DNA of 16,252 bases from Acidobacteria bacterium UBA6911 (lineage in GTDB: Bacteria; Acidobacteriota; UBA6911), in contig DKBB01000320.1 of assembly GCA_002451015.1 (NCBI GenBank), forward strand, positions 228 to 16,479, given 5' to 3'. Below are positions 1 to 8,271 of this stretch, piece by piece. The notes below the pieces were generated by a model, which made no database searches, was not told the origin of the DNA, and saw only the letters and a list, made by a program, of their open reading frames with translations. Numbering within the stretch: position 1 is the first letter of the stretch; every line of letters begins with the position of its first letter. Position numbers and translations under genes: made by a program.

Positions 1-479
1 ATCCTTGTCGCTCTTCCACCGGATCCTCCCTGCGGCCTTCATGAATCGCAATGAAGGATCAAGATTCTGCATCCGACGCCTGTCGAAAATAAAGATAGGG
101 ACATCCACCCGGATTAAACAGCTGCTGCAACGGGCGCAGGATTAACGGTCGGAATACCCTGGAATATTATCGATGGGAAGCGATGACCGGATCCCGTGTA
201 AAGGCTGTACGGAAATACGGAGGATTCTTCTTGGATTTATTTCTTAAATTACTGCCCAGATTTCTCCCGTTTATATTCTCCGCTGAGAGCATGACAAAAT
301 ACGAATTCGCATGTCGTTCTTGCCTTAAGCGACTTCCCTGGTTTACGTGTGAGTAGAATTGAGGAGACGGAACCCTCAGGGTTCTTTTTTCTAAGAAAAA
401 GCTTCCTGTCACGTATAAATATTATAGGAATCCTGCAGTAGAAAGGTGGCTGCGGATCACTGCCGAAAGAGGCGCTGCC
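1..479. other. Left-edge region without a confident gene
   Basis: No complete gene is convincing here. A minus-strand reading frame is open from about position 141 to the left edge. It could start at the GTG at 108 or the ATG at 72, and the first residues from the ATG read MQNLDPSLRFMKAAG. It could be the 5' end of a gene leaving the window, but I see no good ribosome binding site and recognise no family. A plus-strand frame open from the left edge to a TAA at 140-142 overlaps it antisense and looks less protein-like. Two longer minus-strand frames between 167 and 488 have no ribosome binding site and look like chance. The only clear signal is the terminator at 370-390. Confidence 0.3.
370..390 (+). 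terminator. Intrinsic terminator
   Basis: The sequence GAACCC-TCA-GGGTTC (370-384) forms a perfect 6-bp stem with a 3-nt loop. It is followed at once by six T (385-390), the standard rho-independent form on the plus strand. No recognisable plus-strand gene ends just upstream: the nearest open frame ends at 142. It may terminate a transcript from outside the window, end a short RNA, or act as an attenuator 90 nt before the lipoprotein gene at 480. Confidence 0.6.
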
Positions 480-989
480 ATGAAACAAGGTGGAATGAAG
501 GCCCGTAAAATGAATATCGCATCCAAATCCCTACTATTTATCCCTTTGATTGGGAGCATTTTTATTTCCTCCTGCTCAATCGCTGCTACGGAAATTCAGG
601 GGAGGGACCCATTCATCCCGCCTTCCGGTTATGTCATGAAATTTGAACGCACCGGCGGTTATTTCGGGTGGTATGACGCATTCTGGATTTATCCCGACGG
701 CAGAGTATTAAGCTCAGAGGGGAAAAAAGCAAAAATCCCTTCCGAAACGGTCCTGAGGTGGATGGAAACGATCCAGCCGGTCGAAATCCCGATCTTCAAG
801 AAAAAACCGTCCGTGCAGACATGGGGAAGGGATTGCTACCTGTACCGGATTACTGTTTATGGCCAATGTGGAACCAGCGTATTATCATTATCTTGCACGG
901 ACATTTACCTCCCCCGCACTCATGACGACGCCGAGGGGATGGATATCGGTCCGATCCGCGATACTCTGATGCACCTTCCGTGGAAATGA
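480..989 (+). CDS. Small lipoprotein of unknown function
   Basis: A protein of 169 residues if the ATG at 480 is used. It begins with basic residues, then a hydrophobic stretch (about 17-30) and a lipobox-like FISSC with Cys32. It is therefore probably exported and lipid-anchored with a mature part of about 138 residues. The mature part has an aromatic-rich segment (GGYFGWYDAFWIYPDG) followed by several Cys (YLYRITVYGQC, LSLSC) that could pair as disulfides. Both the ATG at 480 (AGAGG 7 nt upstream) and the in-frame ATG at 510 (GAAGG 8 nt upstream) have ribosome binding sites. The second would give a more usual signal-peptide length. I recognise no family. It stands alone, converging on the NTF2-like gene. 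Confidence 0.7.
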   Translation: MKQGGMKARKMNIASKSLLFIPLIGSIFISSCSIAATEIQGRDPFIPPSGYVMKFERTGGYFGWYDAFWIYPDGRVLSSEGKKAKIPSETVLRWMETIQPVEIPIFKKKPSVQTWGRDCYLYRITVYGQCGTSVLSLSCTDIYLPRTHDDAEGMDIGPIRDTLMHLPWK

Positions 990-1023
990 GACGAAAATCC
1001 GAGGTGCTCGTTCCAGGCTTCGT

Positions 1024-1467
1024 TTATCCGTTTTTCACCGTCTTGGGATCCAGGTGGCGATGATGAAAAATACGGATACGCTTGAATTTTCCTTTGTCAT
1101 CCAGGTCGTAGAGCACGTTCTGATTCAGAATATGGGTTTCTCCTTTTTTCCACTGGGCCCCTGGTGCACCGGCCGGGGGCTTTTTAAAAACGTAGAACTC
1201 GGTGATCAGTTCGACGCAGAATTGATTGCCTCTGGAAATGAAAACTCCCACATTAAGAACTTCGCGAATGTTGGCGGTTAGCGCCTTATAGTTGGCGATA
1301 AACTCTTTCGGGCCATGGAGTGTCCTTCCGGTGATGCCGGGTTTCTGGGATCCCATAAAATTATCGGGATATTCCAAAGTGACGTCCGGTCTGAAGTAGC
1401 TGGCAACCCTGTCAAATCTGCGGTTGTTGAAGTGCGCAACATATTCCATGAATTGCTTGCGGTTCAT
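1024..1467 (-). CDS. NTF2/SnoaL-like fold protein
   Basis: 147 residues, the usual size of a single cone-shaped NTF2/SnoaL-like domain. The pattern fits: an N-terminal helix (FMEYVAHFNNRRFDRVASYFRPDVTLEYPD) with the typical 'region around residue 30 where the load is carried', a GPKEFIANYKALTANIREV helix, then alternating strands (VGVFISRGNQFCVELITEF) and a final strand ending in FHHRHLD. Members act as small-molecule isomerases, dehydratases or ligand carriers, and the substrate cannot be read here. No signal peptide is seen, so it is probably cytoplasmic. AGGAG lies 10 nt before the ATG. It is downstream of and co-directional with the secreted VOC gene, with a 144-nt AT-rich gap, so it may have its own promoter. 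Confidence 0.75.
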   Translation of the reverse strand: MNRKQFMEYVAHFNNRRFDRVASYFRPDVTLEYPDNFMGSQKPGITGRTLHGPKEFIANYKALTANIREVLNVGVFISRGNQFCVELITEFYVFKKPPAGAPGAQWKKGETHILNQNVLYDLDDKGKFKRIRIFHHRHLDPKTVKNG

Positions 1468-1611
1468 AGCCGATTGTCTCCTTTTTTTATAGATGGATCC
1501 GCTTGCTGATGCGATGCTATAAAATTACTTTTAATTGATTTAAAACAGCCTGTGCGCCCAAGCGGCATGTCCGGACCGTATATATTGAAACCGCTTCGGA
1601 GGAACCGTCGG

Positions 1612-2397
1612 CTACTTCCCGGCAAAGCCATCCGTTAATTCGATACGGGTACCTGCCGGATCGGTGACGAAAGTGACTTTCAGACCGATCTGGGGCGCAT
1701 CGATGATATTCATATCAAGCCTGGTGCCCTGAGCTTCAAGTTTCCTGCAGAATGCCTCCAGTCCCTTGACCTCGAAACTTATGTGATCGAGTGCATGCCC
1801 TTTTGTCGGCACCCGCGGCGGGTTCGACTGCTCCGTGAAATAGATCTGCCCGCCAGGGAAATTGGGTCCGTCGGGGAACTTGATTCCGCCGAAATTTTGC
1901 ACATACCAGCTCCGGAGCGCCTCGGCGTCATCGGTGAAAATATGGAAATGGTGAAAAGCAACGGGCACGCCGAGATTCTTGTCCTCGATAAACTCCACCC
2001 GTACCCCGTCAGGGAAAGCAGCCATTTCTCCCTCCGACAGTCCGATGCCGGCAGCGGCAAGACTTTTTGTGACGGCGGCGAGATCCCGCACCACTAGTGC
2101 AAAGTGATCTGCAGTCGGCTCCCCGACAGCGCTTGCGGGCTGTCCCTTGTTGATCAGCAGGACAATTCCGGGCAGTTTGAGAAATTCCAGGGCCCCGGTT
2201 TTGGCTACCTGGGCGTCGAAGATATCCATCCACAATTTTTTATGGGCTTCAGGATCGGGGACGAGTAAATGAATGTGGCCCATCGTGACACCGATTCCGT
2301 TTGCCGGCGTGAGTTGGGCGAAAGCGGGAATGGAAAGAAGGAATGCGAGCGAAAATACCGGCAACAACACGGAACAGATCGTTGATTTAGCATGCAT
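1612..2397 (-). CDS. Secreted VOC (glyoxalase/dioxygenase-fold) protein
   Basis: 261 residues. A Sec signal peptide spans about residues 1-27 (hydrophobic core LLPVFSLAFLLS, likely cleavage at AFA|Q). Two vicinal-oxygen-chelate modules follow: about 38-139 (GHIHLLVPDPEAHKKLW, ADHFALVV, VRVEFIED) and about 148-257 (FHHFHIFTDDAEALRSWY, LDHISFEV, RIELTDG). Each keeps a plausible metal-ligand set: His41/His43, His98 and Glu135 in the first; His152, His205 and Glu253 in the second. VOC proteins include glyoxalase I, extradiol dioxygenases, epimerases and resistance proteins, so the reaction is not determined. A signal peptide is uncommon in this fold and implies a periplasmic role. AGGAGG 8 nt before the ATG supports the start. 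Confidence 0.85.
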   Translation of the reverse strand: MHAKSTICSVLLPVFSLAFLLSIPAFAQLTPANGIGVTMGHIHLLVPDPEAHKKLWMDIFDAQVAKTGALEFLKLPGIVLLINKGQPASAVGEPTADHFALVVRDLAAVTKSLAAAGIGLSEGEMAAFPDGVRVEFIEDKNLGVPVAFHHFHIFTDDAEALRSWYVQNFGGIKFPDGPNFPGGQIYFTEQSNPPRVPTKGHALDHISFEVKGLEAFCRKLEAQGTRLDMNIIDAPQIGLKVTFVTDPAGTRIELTDGFAGK

Positions 2398-2934
2398 GGG
2401 TATAACCTCCTGGCCGGTTTTATATCACGGATCTTAAAAGATCTGTAATGATTACCGGCAGGCCTGACCGCTAGCCGGATTTGCCGCTGCCGGGGGCCTC
2501 TTTTGCTGCACGTACGGACCGCCTCTATGAAGAAGGTTTCAAGAGAAAAGATGGATTCCTGGTATCGGTACAAACTGCAAGGAGGTTTTAAGAACGCCCT
2601 GTTAAAGCTAGTGTGGCTATGAGGATTTAATTTATCCTGCCAAGAGCTATCGAGGGCAAAATATTATAGAAAAGTTTAAATTTTCAGCTTGCCTCCCGGG
2701 GCACGGTTCTCCCTGCAATTTCCACCTGCTATTCCATATCGAAGCTCTTCTTCCGAAGCAAACGAATGATAGTTATCTATCCCGGCGACACTGAACGCCG
2801 CTGTCCCCTGTCAGGGTGAACGAATTTTTGGCAACAGACAGACTTCTGAGGATGATAGTATGGAATCGGTTCATGCAAGATGATTTCCCCCTCTTGGCCC
2901 GGAGCTGAAGAAAATCCCTATAGAAGGAAAAGCC
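2398..2934. other. Divergent intergenic region
   Basis: This 537-nt gap separates the minus-strand VOC gene from the plus-strand beta-propeller gene and should hold both promoters. I see no coding frame with a ribosome binding site. It has an inverted repeat at 2430-2443 near the VOC start. A hairpin lies at 2783-2800 (CGGCG, 8-nt loop, CGCCG), followed by the perfect palindrome CCCTGTCAGGG at 2806-2816, about 120 nt before the propeller start. No T-tract follows them, so they are not terminators. The rest shows nothing I can name. Confidence 0.5.
2430..2443. promoter_or_regulatory. Inverted repeat upstream of the VOC gene
   Basis: GATCTT-AA-AAGATC is a perfect 6-bp inverted repeat with a 2-nt spacer, 33-46 nt upstream of the VOC start codon. 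On the minus strand a -10-like TATAAA lies just downstream of it. The placement suits an operator, but a repeat this short can arise by chance. Confidence 0.25.
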
Positions 2935-4290
2935 GTGAATAGATTCCTAAAAAATTCCACAGTAACAACTCGTTTTTTTCTCAACCCCCTTTGGATATCC
3001 ATTGTTTTAGCCGTTCTTCATTCGTTCTCGTATCCTGGCGGCAGCCAGGCTTTTGAAGGTTCTGATCTTGCAGTTTCCATGGTTCCCCCGGAAGGCGAAG
3101 CCGCAAATTATTGGCCTGCCTGGCGCGGACCCTCGATGCAGGGTCTGGTTTCCGGTTCCGGATACCCCGAAAAATGGTCCGATACGGAAAACGTGGTGTG
3201 GAGGGTTCCTGTTCCCGGGCGCGGGCATTCCTCCCCCATCATCTGGGGGGATCGGTTGTTTCTTACAACGGCTGCGGAAGATGGTTCCCGTCGTTCCGTC
3301 CTTTGCTATAACAGATCGGACGGATCTCTGCTCTGGGAAACAGCTGTCCCGGGATCACCCGCCGAGCAGGTGCACCAAAAAAACAGCTACGCATCCTCTT
3401 CCCCCACTACAGACGGAGAGAGGATTTATGCCTACTTTGGCAGCGCCGGACTCATCGCGCTCGATTTTGAAGGCAAAGTTATATGGCATATCGATTTCGG
3501 TTCCATAAATCTCTATCACGGTCCCGGAGGGTCTCCTCTGCTTTACCGGGACCGTATCATTCTGTTTCAGGATCAAATAAGTTTTGGGCCTGGAGCCGCG
3601 GCAAATTCAGGATTCATTGTTGCAATCGACAAGGATACGGGACGGGAATTATGGCGTAAAAGCCGTGAGCCCAAGCCAGGATGGGGATCCCCTGTAGCAG
3701 TTCAAGTAGATGATCACGTGGAGATCATTGTCAGCAGCAGCCGAAATATTGAAGCATACGATCCGCTGACGGGGGAGATGATTTGGAACTGTCGCGGCAA
3801 TACTATGGAAGTAATACCCATGCCGGTCGTTGGCCATGGAATGGTCTATTGCAGTTCGGGCCGTGCGGGACCTACCCTGGCAGTTCGGCCGGGAGGCAAG
3901 GGCGATGTGACAAGTTCCCATGTTGTCTGGAGCACACCCAAAGGATCCCCCTTTGTTCCATCTCCTCTGCTGCTTGGTGAATATATCTATACTATCAACG
4001 ATATGGCCAGTATTGCAGCCTGCCATCACGCAAAGACCGGAGAACTCATCGGCCAGATACGCCTGGGCGAGCCTAGAAGGGAGGGATTTTCGGCGTCCCC
4101 AGTCGCAGTTGAAGGCAAGATATTCTTTATTAACGACGATGGGGAAGCTTTTGTCGTCAATCCCGCCCCCGATTTTAATCTTTCCCATATCAATAGCATA
4201 GGCGAAAGAATGCTGGCCAGCCCGGCGCTGGTAGACGGCAAGTGGTATTTCCGTACCGACAGTCACCTGATCTGTATCGGTAAGGAGTGA
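2935..4290 (+). CDS. Secreted PQQ-type beta-propeller protein
   Basis: 451 residues from a GTG start with AGAAGG 7 nt upstream. The N-terminus is a Sec signal (hydrophobic about 14-30, possible cleavage near SQA|F39). The mature protein opens with WPAWRGPSMQG and WSDTENVVWRVPVPGRGHSSPIIWGDRLFLTT, the usual entry motif of the PQQ_2/YVTN-like propellers common in environmental bacteria. Repeated blades end in A-x-D-x-x-T/D-G-x-x-x-W signatures: LCYNRSDGSLLWET, ALDFEGKVIWHIDFG, AIDKDTGRELWRKS, AYDPLTGEMIWNC and CHHAKTGELIGQIRLG. Such proteins resemble BamB or the propeller of PQQ dehydrogenases. Catalytic dehydrogenase residues and a cytochrome domain are not evident, so a binding or scaffold role is as likely as an enzyme. 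It is monocistronic as far as seen. Confidence 0.85.
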   Translation: MNRFLKNSTVTTRFFLNPLWISIVLAVLHSFSYPGGSQAFEGSDLAVSMVPPEGEAANYWPAWRGPSMQGLVSGSGYPEKWSDTENVVWRVPVPGRGHSSPIIWGDRLFLTTAAEDGSRRSVLCYNRSDGSLLWETAVPGSPAEQVHQKNSYASSSPTTDGERIYAYFGSAGLIALDFEGKVIWHIDFGSINLYHGPGGSPLLYRDRIILFQDQISFGPGAAANSGFIVAIDKDTGRELWRKSREPKPGWGSPVAVQVDDHVEIIVSSSRNIEAYDPLTGEMIWNCRGNTMEVIPMPVVGHGMVYCSSGRAGPTLAVRPGGKGDVTSSHVVWSTPKGSPFVPSPLLLGEYIYTINDMASIAACHHAKTGELIGQIRLGEPRREGFSASPVAVEGKIFFINDDGEAFVVNPAPDFNLSHINSIGERMLASPALVDGKWYFRTDSHLICIGKE

Positions 4291-4404
4291 AAAGACTTTC
4301 TGTTGGAGAGAAGGCCGCGATTTTCGAAAGGGCTTTTGGGGAAGCATTTATTCGAGTGACTTTTTGAGACAGGGTAGGAGTTACTATCCTAGGATCGAAT
4401 CCTG

Positions 4405-4425
4405 AAAAAAACCGTTAATCAACGG
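4405..4425 (-). terminator. Intrinsic terminator of the permease operon
   Basis: On the minus strand, CCGTT-GATT-AACGG (4425-4412) forms a 5-bp stem with a 4-nt loop followed directly by seven T (4411-4405). It lies 18 nt past the stop of the downstream permease gene and ends that two-gene operon. Confidence 0.6.
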
Positions 4426-4443
4426 ATGATAAAGAAGGGATGT

Positions 4444-5706
4444 TTACTCGTAGCGAAGGGATTCGATGGGATCGAGGCGGGCGGCCTTGACGGCAGGCCA
4501 GACGCCAAAGAGAAGACCGACCATGGTGGAAACGCCGAGGCCTGAAAAAACCGCCCAGGCGGGCGGTACGGCAGGAAGTCCTTGAATAAAATAAGCCAGA
4601 ATCAAGCCCAGGAACCCCGCCAGCGAAACTCCACAGAGGCCACCGATCGTCGTCAACACAGCCGCTTCCAGCAGAAACTGCGCAACAATGTCGCGCTTGC
4701 GGGCGCCGACGGCTTTACGGATCCCGATTTCCCGGGTGCGCTGGGTGACCGACATCAACATGATGTTCATGACCCCGATGCCGCCGACCAGTAGGCCCAG
4801 ACCTGATATGATAAACGTTCCTATTCGAAACAGCGCGGTAATCCGGTCAATCTGCTGTATTATGGAGTCCGAAGTGCTAAGAAAAAAATCCGATGCATCC
4901 CCAGATTTCAATCCCCGCAGCCGTCTCAGTTCCGATTCGACTTCCTCCAGGGCAATGTCGCGCATCCCCGGCTTTGCCTGGCAGTAGAGGATTACCGTAT
5001 CGGCATCCGGGTAGCGCAGCCGGGCGGTACTGATCGGGATTACGAATACATTGTTCCGCCGGTTCTCCCCCGCGAATCCTCCCCCCTCATGTTTCTCAAA
5101 CACTCCGAGCACTGTGAAGATTGCTCCACCCATCTCGACCTGTTTCCCGATTGGATCCGAAGAAGGAAAAAGTGACTGGGCAATATTGGATCCCAGGAGG
5201 CAGACCTTTGCGCGCCTCTCTTCCTCTTTGAGCGAAAATGGACGCCCCGAGCGCATCTCCGCACTGGTAACCTGCGGGTAATTCCACGTAGCGCCCTGAA
5301 CCTGGATATTTTCGTTTTCTACGTTCCGGTACCTGGCCGTTTGCGCCTGTCCTGCCACGATACTCGGTACATAGAGCTGCACAGCCGAATCTTTCAAGGA
5401 AGGGCAGATGCTTAAAAGTGCATGCGCGAATTCAGGTTTCAGGGGCCTTCGGGTCATCTCTTCCGGCTGCAGACGTGTACTGCCCGGATCGCGGTTCAGA
5501 TGGTAGGCGAAGATGTTGTCGGTCCCAAGCCCTTGGAACAATAAAATGATATTGTTCCGCACCCCAACCAGGACCGATGCTACCAGCACGATCGTGATAA
5601 TTCCTATTATAATTCCCAGGATCGTCAGCAGGGATCGGAACTTGTGTGCCAGGATGTTGGACAGTGAAGAGTCCAGGGCTTCACTATTAAACAGGCTCCG
5701 GTTCAT
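4444..5706 (-). CDS. ABC transporter permease, MacB/FtsX type (second of pair)
   Basis: 420 residues. The order is typical of the MacB family. A short N-terminal amphipathic segment precedes TM1 (LLTILGIIIGIITIVLVASVLVG). A large extracytoplasmic MacB_PCD domain follows (roughly 50-275, with VTSAEMRSGRPFSLKEE and GSNIAQSLFPSSDPIGK). Three TM helices form a C-terminal FtsX domain carrying GVMNIMLMSVTQRTREIGIRKAVGAR, the loop that couples to the ATPase. These permeases transmit ATP hydrolysis into periplasmic conformational change for efflux or lipoprotein handling. The ATG is 1 nt after the stop of the upstream permease (TGA-A-ATG), so translation is probably coupled. No cognate ATPase or membrane-fusion protein is in the window. 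Confidence 0.9.
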   Translation of the reverse strand: MNRSLFNSEALDSSLSNILAHKFRSLLTILGIIIGIITIVLVASVLVGVRNNIILLFQGLGTDNIFAYHLNRDPGSTRLQPEEMTRRPLKPEFAHALLSICPSLKDSAVQLYVPSIVAGQAQTARYRNVENENIQVQGATWNYPQVTSAEMRSGRPFSLKEEERRAKVCLLGSNIAQSLFPSSDPIGKQVEMGGAIFTVLGVFEKHEGGGFAGENRRNNVFVIPISTARLRYPDADTVILYCQAKPGMRDIALEEVESELRRLRGLKSGDASDFFLSTSDSIIQQIDRITALFRIGTFIISGLGLLVGGIGVMNIMLMSVTQRTREIGIRKAVGARKRDIVAQFLLEAAVLTTIGGLCGVSLAGFLGLILAYFIQGLPAVPPAWAVFSGLGVSTMVGLLFGVWPAVKAARLDPIESLRYE

Positions 5707-5707
5707 T

Positions 5708-7012
5708 TCAGGTCTCCGAACCCAGGGCTTCGACCGGAGGCATTCTGGCGGCCAGTAAAGCCGGGAAAATACCCGCGCCGATTCCTATGGTCGCGGCCAC
5801 GGCCAGAGCCATGAGTATGTACTCGGGTTGGATGGCTACTTCCGAATCGAATGCTTTTTCCAGGCCAAAGGTGGTCAGGTAGGAGAGAAACAGCCCGATT
5901 GTCCCGCCCAGGACTGTAAGAATGGTGGATTCGAGCAAAACCTGGGTGAGAATGTCCCGGTTCCGCGCGCCCAAAGATTTTCGAATCCCGATTTCCCGTG
6001 TCCGTTCTGTGACCGAAACGAGCATCATGTTCATGACGACGATGCCGGCCACAATCAGTGCTACGGAACTGATCGGTATGATGGCAATGCCTATCATGTC
6101 GACAATCTGCGCCAGGAAGTCGCGGTTCGCTTCCGGCGTCAGGATGTCGAAGTTGTCCGGGACGTTCGGCTTCAACCGGCGCAGGACGCGGAGGTGGAAC
6201 CGGGCCGTTTCCTGTATTTCATTAAATCGTTCCGGATTATTCGGCTGTACGTATAAATCGACAGAATTCCTGCTTCCCCAGATCTTTTCATAGGCTCCAA
6301 GCGGAATGTAGGCATTCCGGTCAAGCGAGTTGCCAAAACTGGACCCCTGCTTTTCCTGCACGCCGATTACAACAAAAGGCCTTCCCTTGATCCGAACCTG
6401 TTTGCCCAGGGGATCCACCTCCGGAAAGAGTTCCTCGACAAGGGCCTGACCGATAACCGCAACACCCTTCGATCGTTGATTCTCTGCCTCCGTATAGAAC
6501 CGTCCACTGCTTAACACAATATTGCGGATATTCTGGATCGTTGCATTCGATCCGATGACCTGTGCGGTGAGGAACATTCTTTTCCCGGCTTTGACGTCCG
6601 AAAAGCTCTGCAAAACCGGCGCTGTCCGGGCATATGGTTCGATTTTTTCGGCAAGTCTGTCAGCCTCCCGACGATAGATTTCGGGGTTTTTCCGGAGCTT
6701 TTCGGCCAATGCCTTTCGGCCAAGATCCCCGACGGAACCCACCTGTCCTACGAGGAAATTGTCGGTGCCGAAAGTTTGTGCGGTACTGCTCACAACGGAT
6801 TCCCGCACGACTCCCAGGGTCGCACCGACCAGGACAACGGCTGCAATGCCTATAATGATGCCGAACAGCGTGAGTGCAGACCTCAGTTTGTGCATCCAGA
6901 GAGTGTCCAGAGCGATCCGGAATGCATTGATATAGGTAACAGCCCATTTCTGGATCGGCTCCGTTTGGCGGGCATATGTTTCAGGAGTATTTCGCTTCAT
7001 ACCTTCAATCAC
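5708..7012 (-). CDS. ABC transporter permease, MacB/FtsX type (first of pair)
   Basis: About 434 residues with the same architecture as its neighbour: TM1 (SALTLFGIIIGIAAVVLVGATLG), a periplasmic MacB_PCD domain (FGTDNFLVGQVGS, SSGRFYTEAENQRSKGVAVIG, LFPEVDPLGKQVRIKG), then the FtsX domain with VVMNMMLVSVTERTREIGIRKSLGAR. The frame is open to an ATG at 7078, which has only a close GGAG. The ATG at 7000 has its GAAGG just 1 nt away. I prefer the GTG at 7012, with AGGG 8 nt upstream, because the extra 22 residues of the long version do not resemble the family. It probably forms a heterodimer with the product of the following gene, since the two coding regions are separated by 1 nt. Confidence 0.85.
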   Translation of the reverse strand: MIEGMKRNTPETYARQTEPIQKWAVTYINAFRIALDTLWMHKLRSALTLFGIIIGIAAVVLVGATLGVVRESVVSSTAQTFGTDNFLVGQVGSVGDLGRKALAEKLRKNPEIYRREADRLAEKIEPYARTAPVLQSFSDVKAGKRMFLTAQVIGSNATIQNIRNIVLSSGRFYTEAENQRSKGVAVIGQALVEELFPEVDPLGKQVRIKGRPFVVIGVQEKQGSSFGNSLDRNAYIPLGAYEKIWGSRNSVDLYVQPNNPERFNEIQETARFHLRVLRRLKPNVPDNFDILTPEANRDFLAQIVDMIGIAIIPISSVALIVAGIVVMNMMLVSVTERTREIGIRKSLGARNRDILTQVLLESTILTVLGGTIGLFLSYLTTFGLEKAFDSEVAIQPEYILMALAVAATIGIGAGIFPALLAARMPPVEALGSET

Positions 7013-7389
7013 ATGGATATCCCTGAATGATTTTGAAGATAATATCAGATGCAGGGAACATAAATCTGTATATTTCATGTTTCTCCATAATAGAGAGTTT
7101 GTGCATTCTCAGTGAACGGGAGGGGCCGGTTCCTGAAAGAACGGGCGCTGCATGCTGAGGTCACTAGGGCCATTTCAATGCGTTCAGCCTGCTTTGTCCT
7201 TGTAATCTCCAGATCATTGAAAGCAGTGCATATCCCTGCACATTTGTAGGTTTTCTTTTTTAAAGGCAGTGATCGCATATTTATTTATCTGTAAGATCAA
7301 TTCTTGGAATTATGTAAAATACGCATACGACCTGCTTGGATCGCCTGCGAACGCCGGACAACGAAACATACCGGTCAGGAGGGTGGAAA
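7013..7389. other. Divergent intergenic region
   Basis: 377 nt between the permease operon (minus) and the CIA30-like gene (plus). It should contain both promoters. A small hairpin GTGCA-TATCCC-TGCAC is visible at about 7227-7242, followed some 9 nt later by a pyrimidine-rich run (TTTTCTTTTTT), too distant for a normal terminator. A 67-codon minus-strand frame at 7075-7278 has no ribosome binding site or recognisable content and I do not call it. Confidence 0.4.
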
Positions 7390-7971
7390 ATGTCCAGAAA
7401 AGCAATTTATGCTGTCCTAGGCGTGATATTGTCGCTTATGACAGGAGAGCATCTGATGAAGGCAGCGGGCTATCGAGTATTGTTTGAATTTGAAAGTGTG
7501 GACGCAGCTGCTAAATGGCAAACGGTTAATGATGGAGTCATGGGCGGCGTATCGGATGGTCGATTCAGGATCTCCCAAGAAAAGACGATGGTATTTTACG
7601 GCACGCTTTCTCTGGAAAATAACGGTGGTTTTGCATCTGTGCGTTCAAGGCCGGCAAATCTTGGTCTCGAAAAAGGAGACAAGCTTGTGGTTCGTGTCAG
7701 GGGAGATGGTAGGCAGTACAGCTTAAACCTCTACACTCCCGGACGCATGACCGCTTTCTCATACCGGGCTGAGTTTGCCACGAAAACGGATGAGTGGATT
7801 GAAGTCACTGTTCCGATAGACGCATTTGTCGCAACATCATTTGGACGATTGGTGAAGGATCAACCGTTGAATCCGGACGAAGTGAACGGCATCGGCATCC
7901 TGCTCGGCGACAGGAAAGAAGGCCGATTTAAGCTTGAGGTTGCGTGGATAAGGATAATTAAATCGGAGTAG
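7390..7971 (+). CDS. CIA30-family (NDUFAF1-like) protein
   Basis: 193 residues from the ATG at 7390, which has AGGAGG 7 nt upstream; an in-frame start at 7336 has none. A hydrophobic N-terminus (AIYAVLGVILSLMTG) suggests a signal peptide or anchor. The rest is one CIA30 jelly-roll domain: VLFEFESVDAAAKWQTVNDGVMGGVSDGRF is the hallmark opening (D-G-V-M-G-G-x-S), followed by FYGTLSLENNGGFASVRSRP, VRVRGDGRQYSLNLYTPG and a closing NGIGILLGDRKEGRFKLEVAWIRI. The mitochondrial relative helps assemble complex I. Bacterial members are carbohydrate-binding-module-like proteins of unproven role, so a complex I function should not be assumed. Divergent from the permeases and 300 nt before the AOR operon. 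Confidence 0.85.
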   Translation: MSRKAIYAVLGVILSLMTGEHLMKAAGYRVLFEFESVDAAAKWQTVNDGVMGGVSDGRFRISQEKTMVFYGTLSLENNGGFASVRSRPANLGLEKGDKLVVRVRGDGRQYSLNLYTPGRMTAFSYRAEFATKTDEWIEVTVPIDAFVATSFGRLVKDQPLNPDEVNGIGILLGDRKEGRFKLEVAWIRIIKSE

Positions 7972-8271
7972 AGTATCCGGAATGCGGCCGTTTTCCCTTT
8001 AGACCTCAAGATTATCTCTTATAATAACCTCGCGCTTTAAAAGATTTTCCTGAATCATGGGATCCGGGTTGCTGGGACCGCATCCGGTATTCGGAGGCAA
8101 TTGAAATATAGTAAATAAGAGTTATGGTTGAATGGTTTGTTCCGCTATGCAGTAAAAATATAGCAAAAGGCTGGTTTCCTTTTACACCGGAAACGGAAGG
8201 CCGACACGTGGGCAGGATTCACATCCTCCCCGTTAAGTAAGGTAGTAAATACATTGCGAAGGAGTTTTTTT
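7972..8271 (+). promoter_or_regulatory. Leader and promoter region of the AOR-selenoprotein operon
   Basis: 300 nt with no coding frame of note. Possible sigma70-like elements are TTGAAA (8101-8106) with TATGGT (8123-8128), spacer 16, but this is weak. Downstream the sequence can fold several ways: AAAAGG/CCTTTT (8165-8170 with 8178-8183), the competing stem GTTTCC/GGAAAC (8174-8179 with 8189-8194), and a strong hairpin GGG-(C)-AGGAT/ATCCT-CCC (8210-8230) with loop TCAC. Mutually exclusive stems ahead of a Mo/W-enzyme operon suggest a regulatory leader. I could not match it to a known riboswitch consensus by eye. The ribosome binding site AAGGAG follows at 8259-8264. Confidence 0.3.

Noticed and set aside
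7013..7078. Longer start of the first permease at ATG 7078
   Set aside because: The extra residues do not resemble the family and the ribosome binding site is closer than ideal. The GTG at 7012 has a better one, but the long start cannot be excluded.
8160..8235. A named riboswitch (Moco, cobalamin, FMN, TPP, SAM, c-di-GMP)
   Set aside because: None of the consensus boxes I remember is present, so it is reported only as a structured leader.
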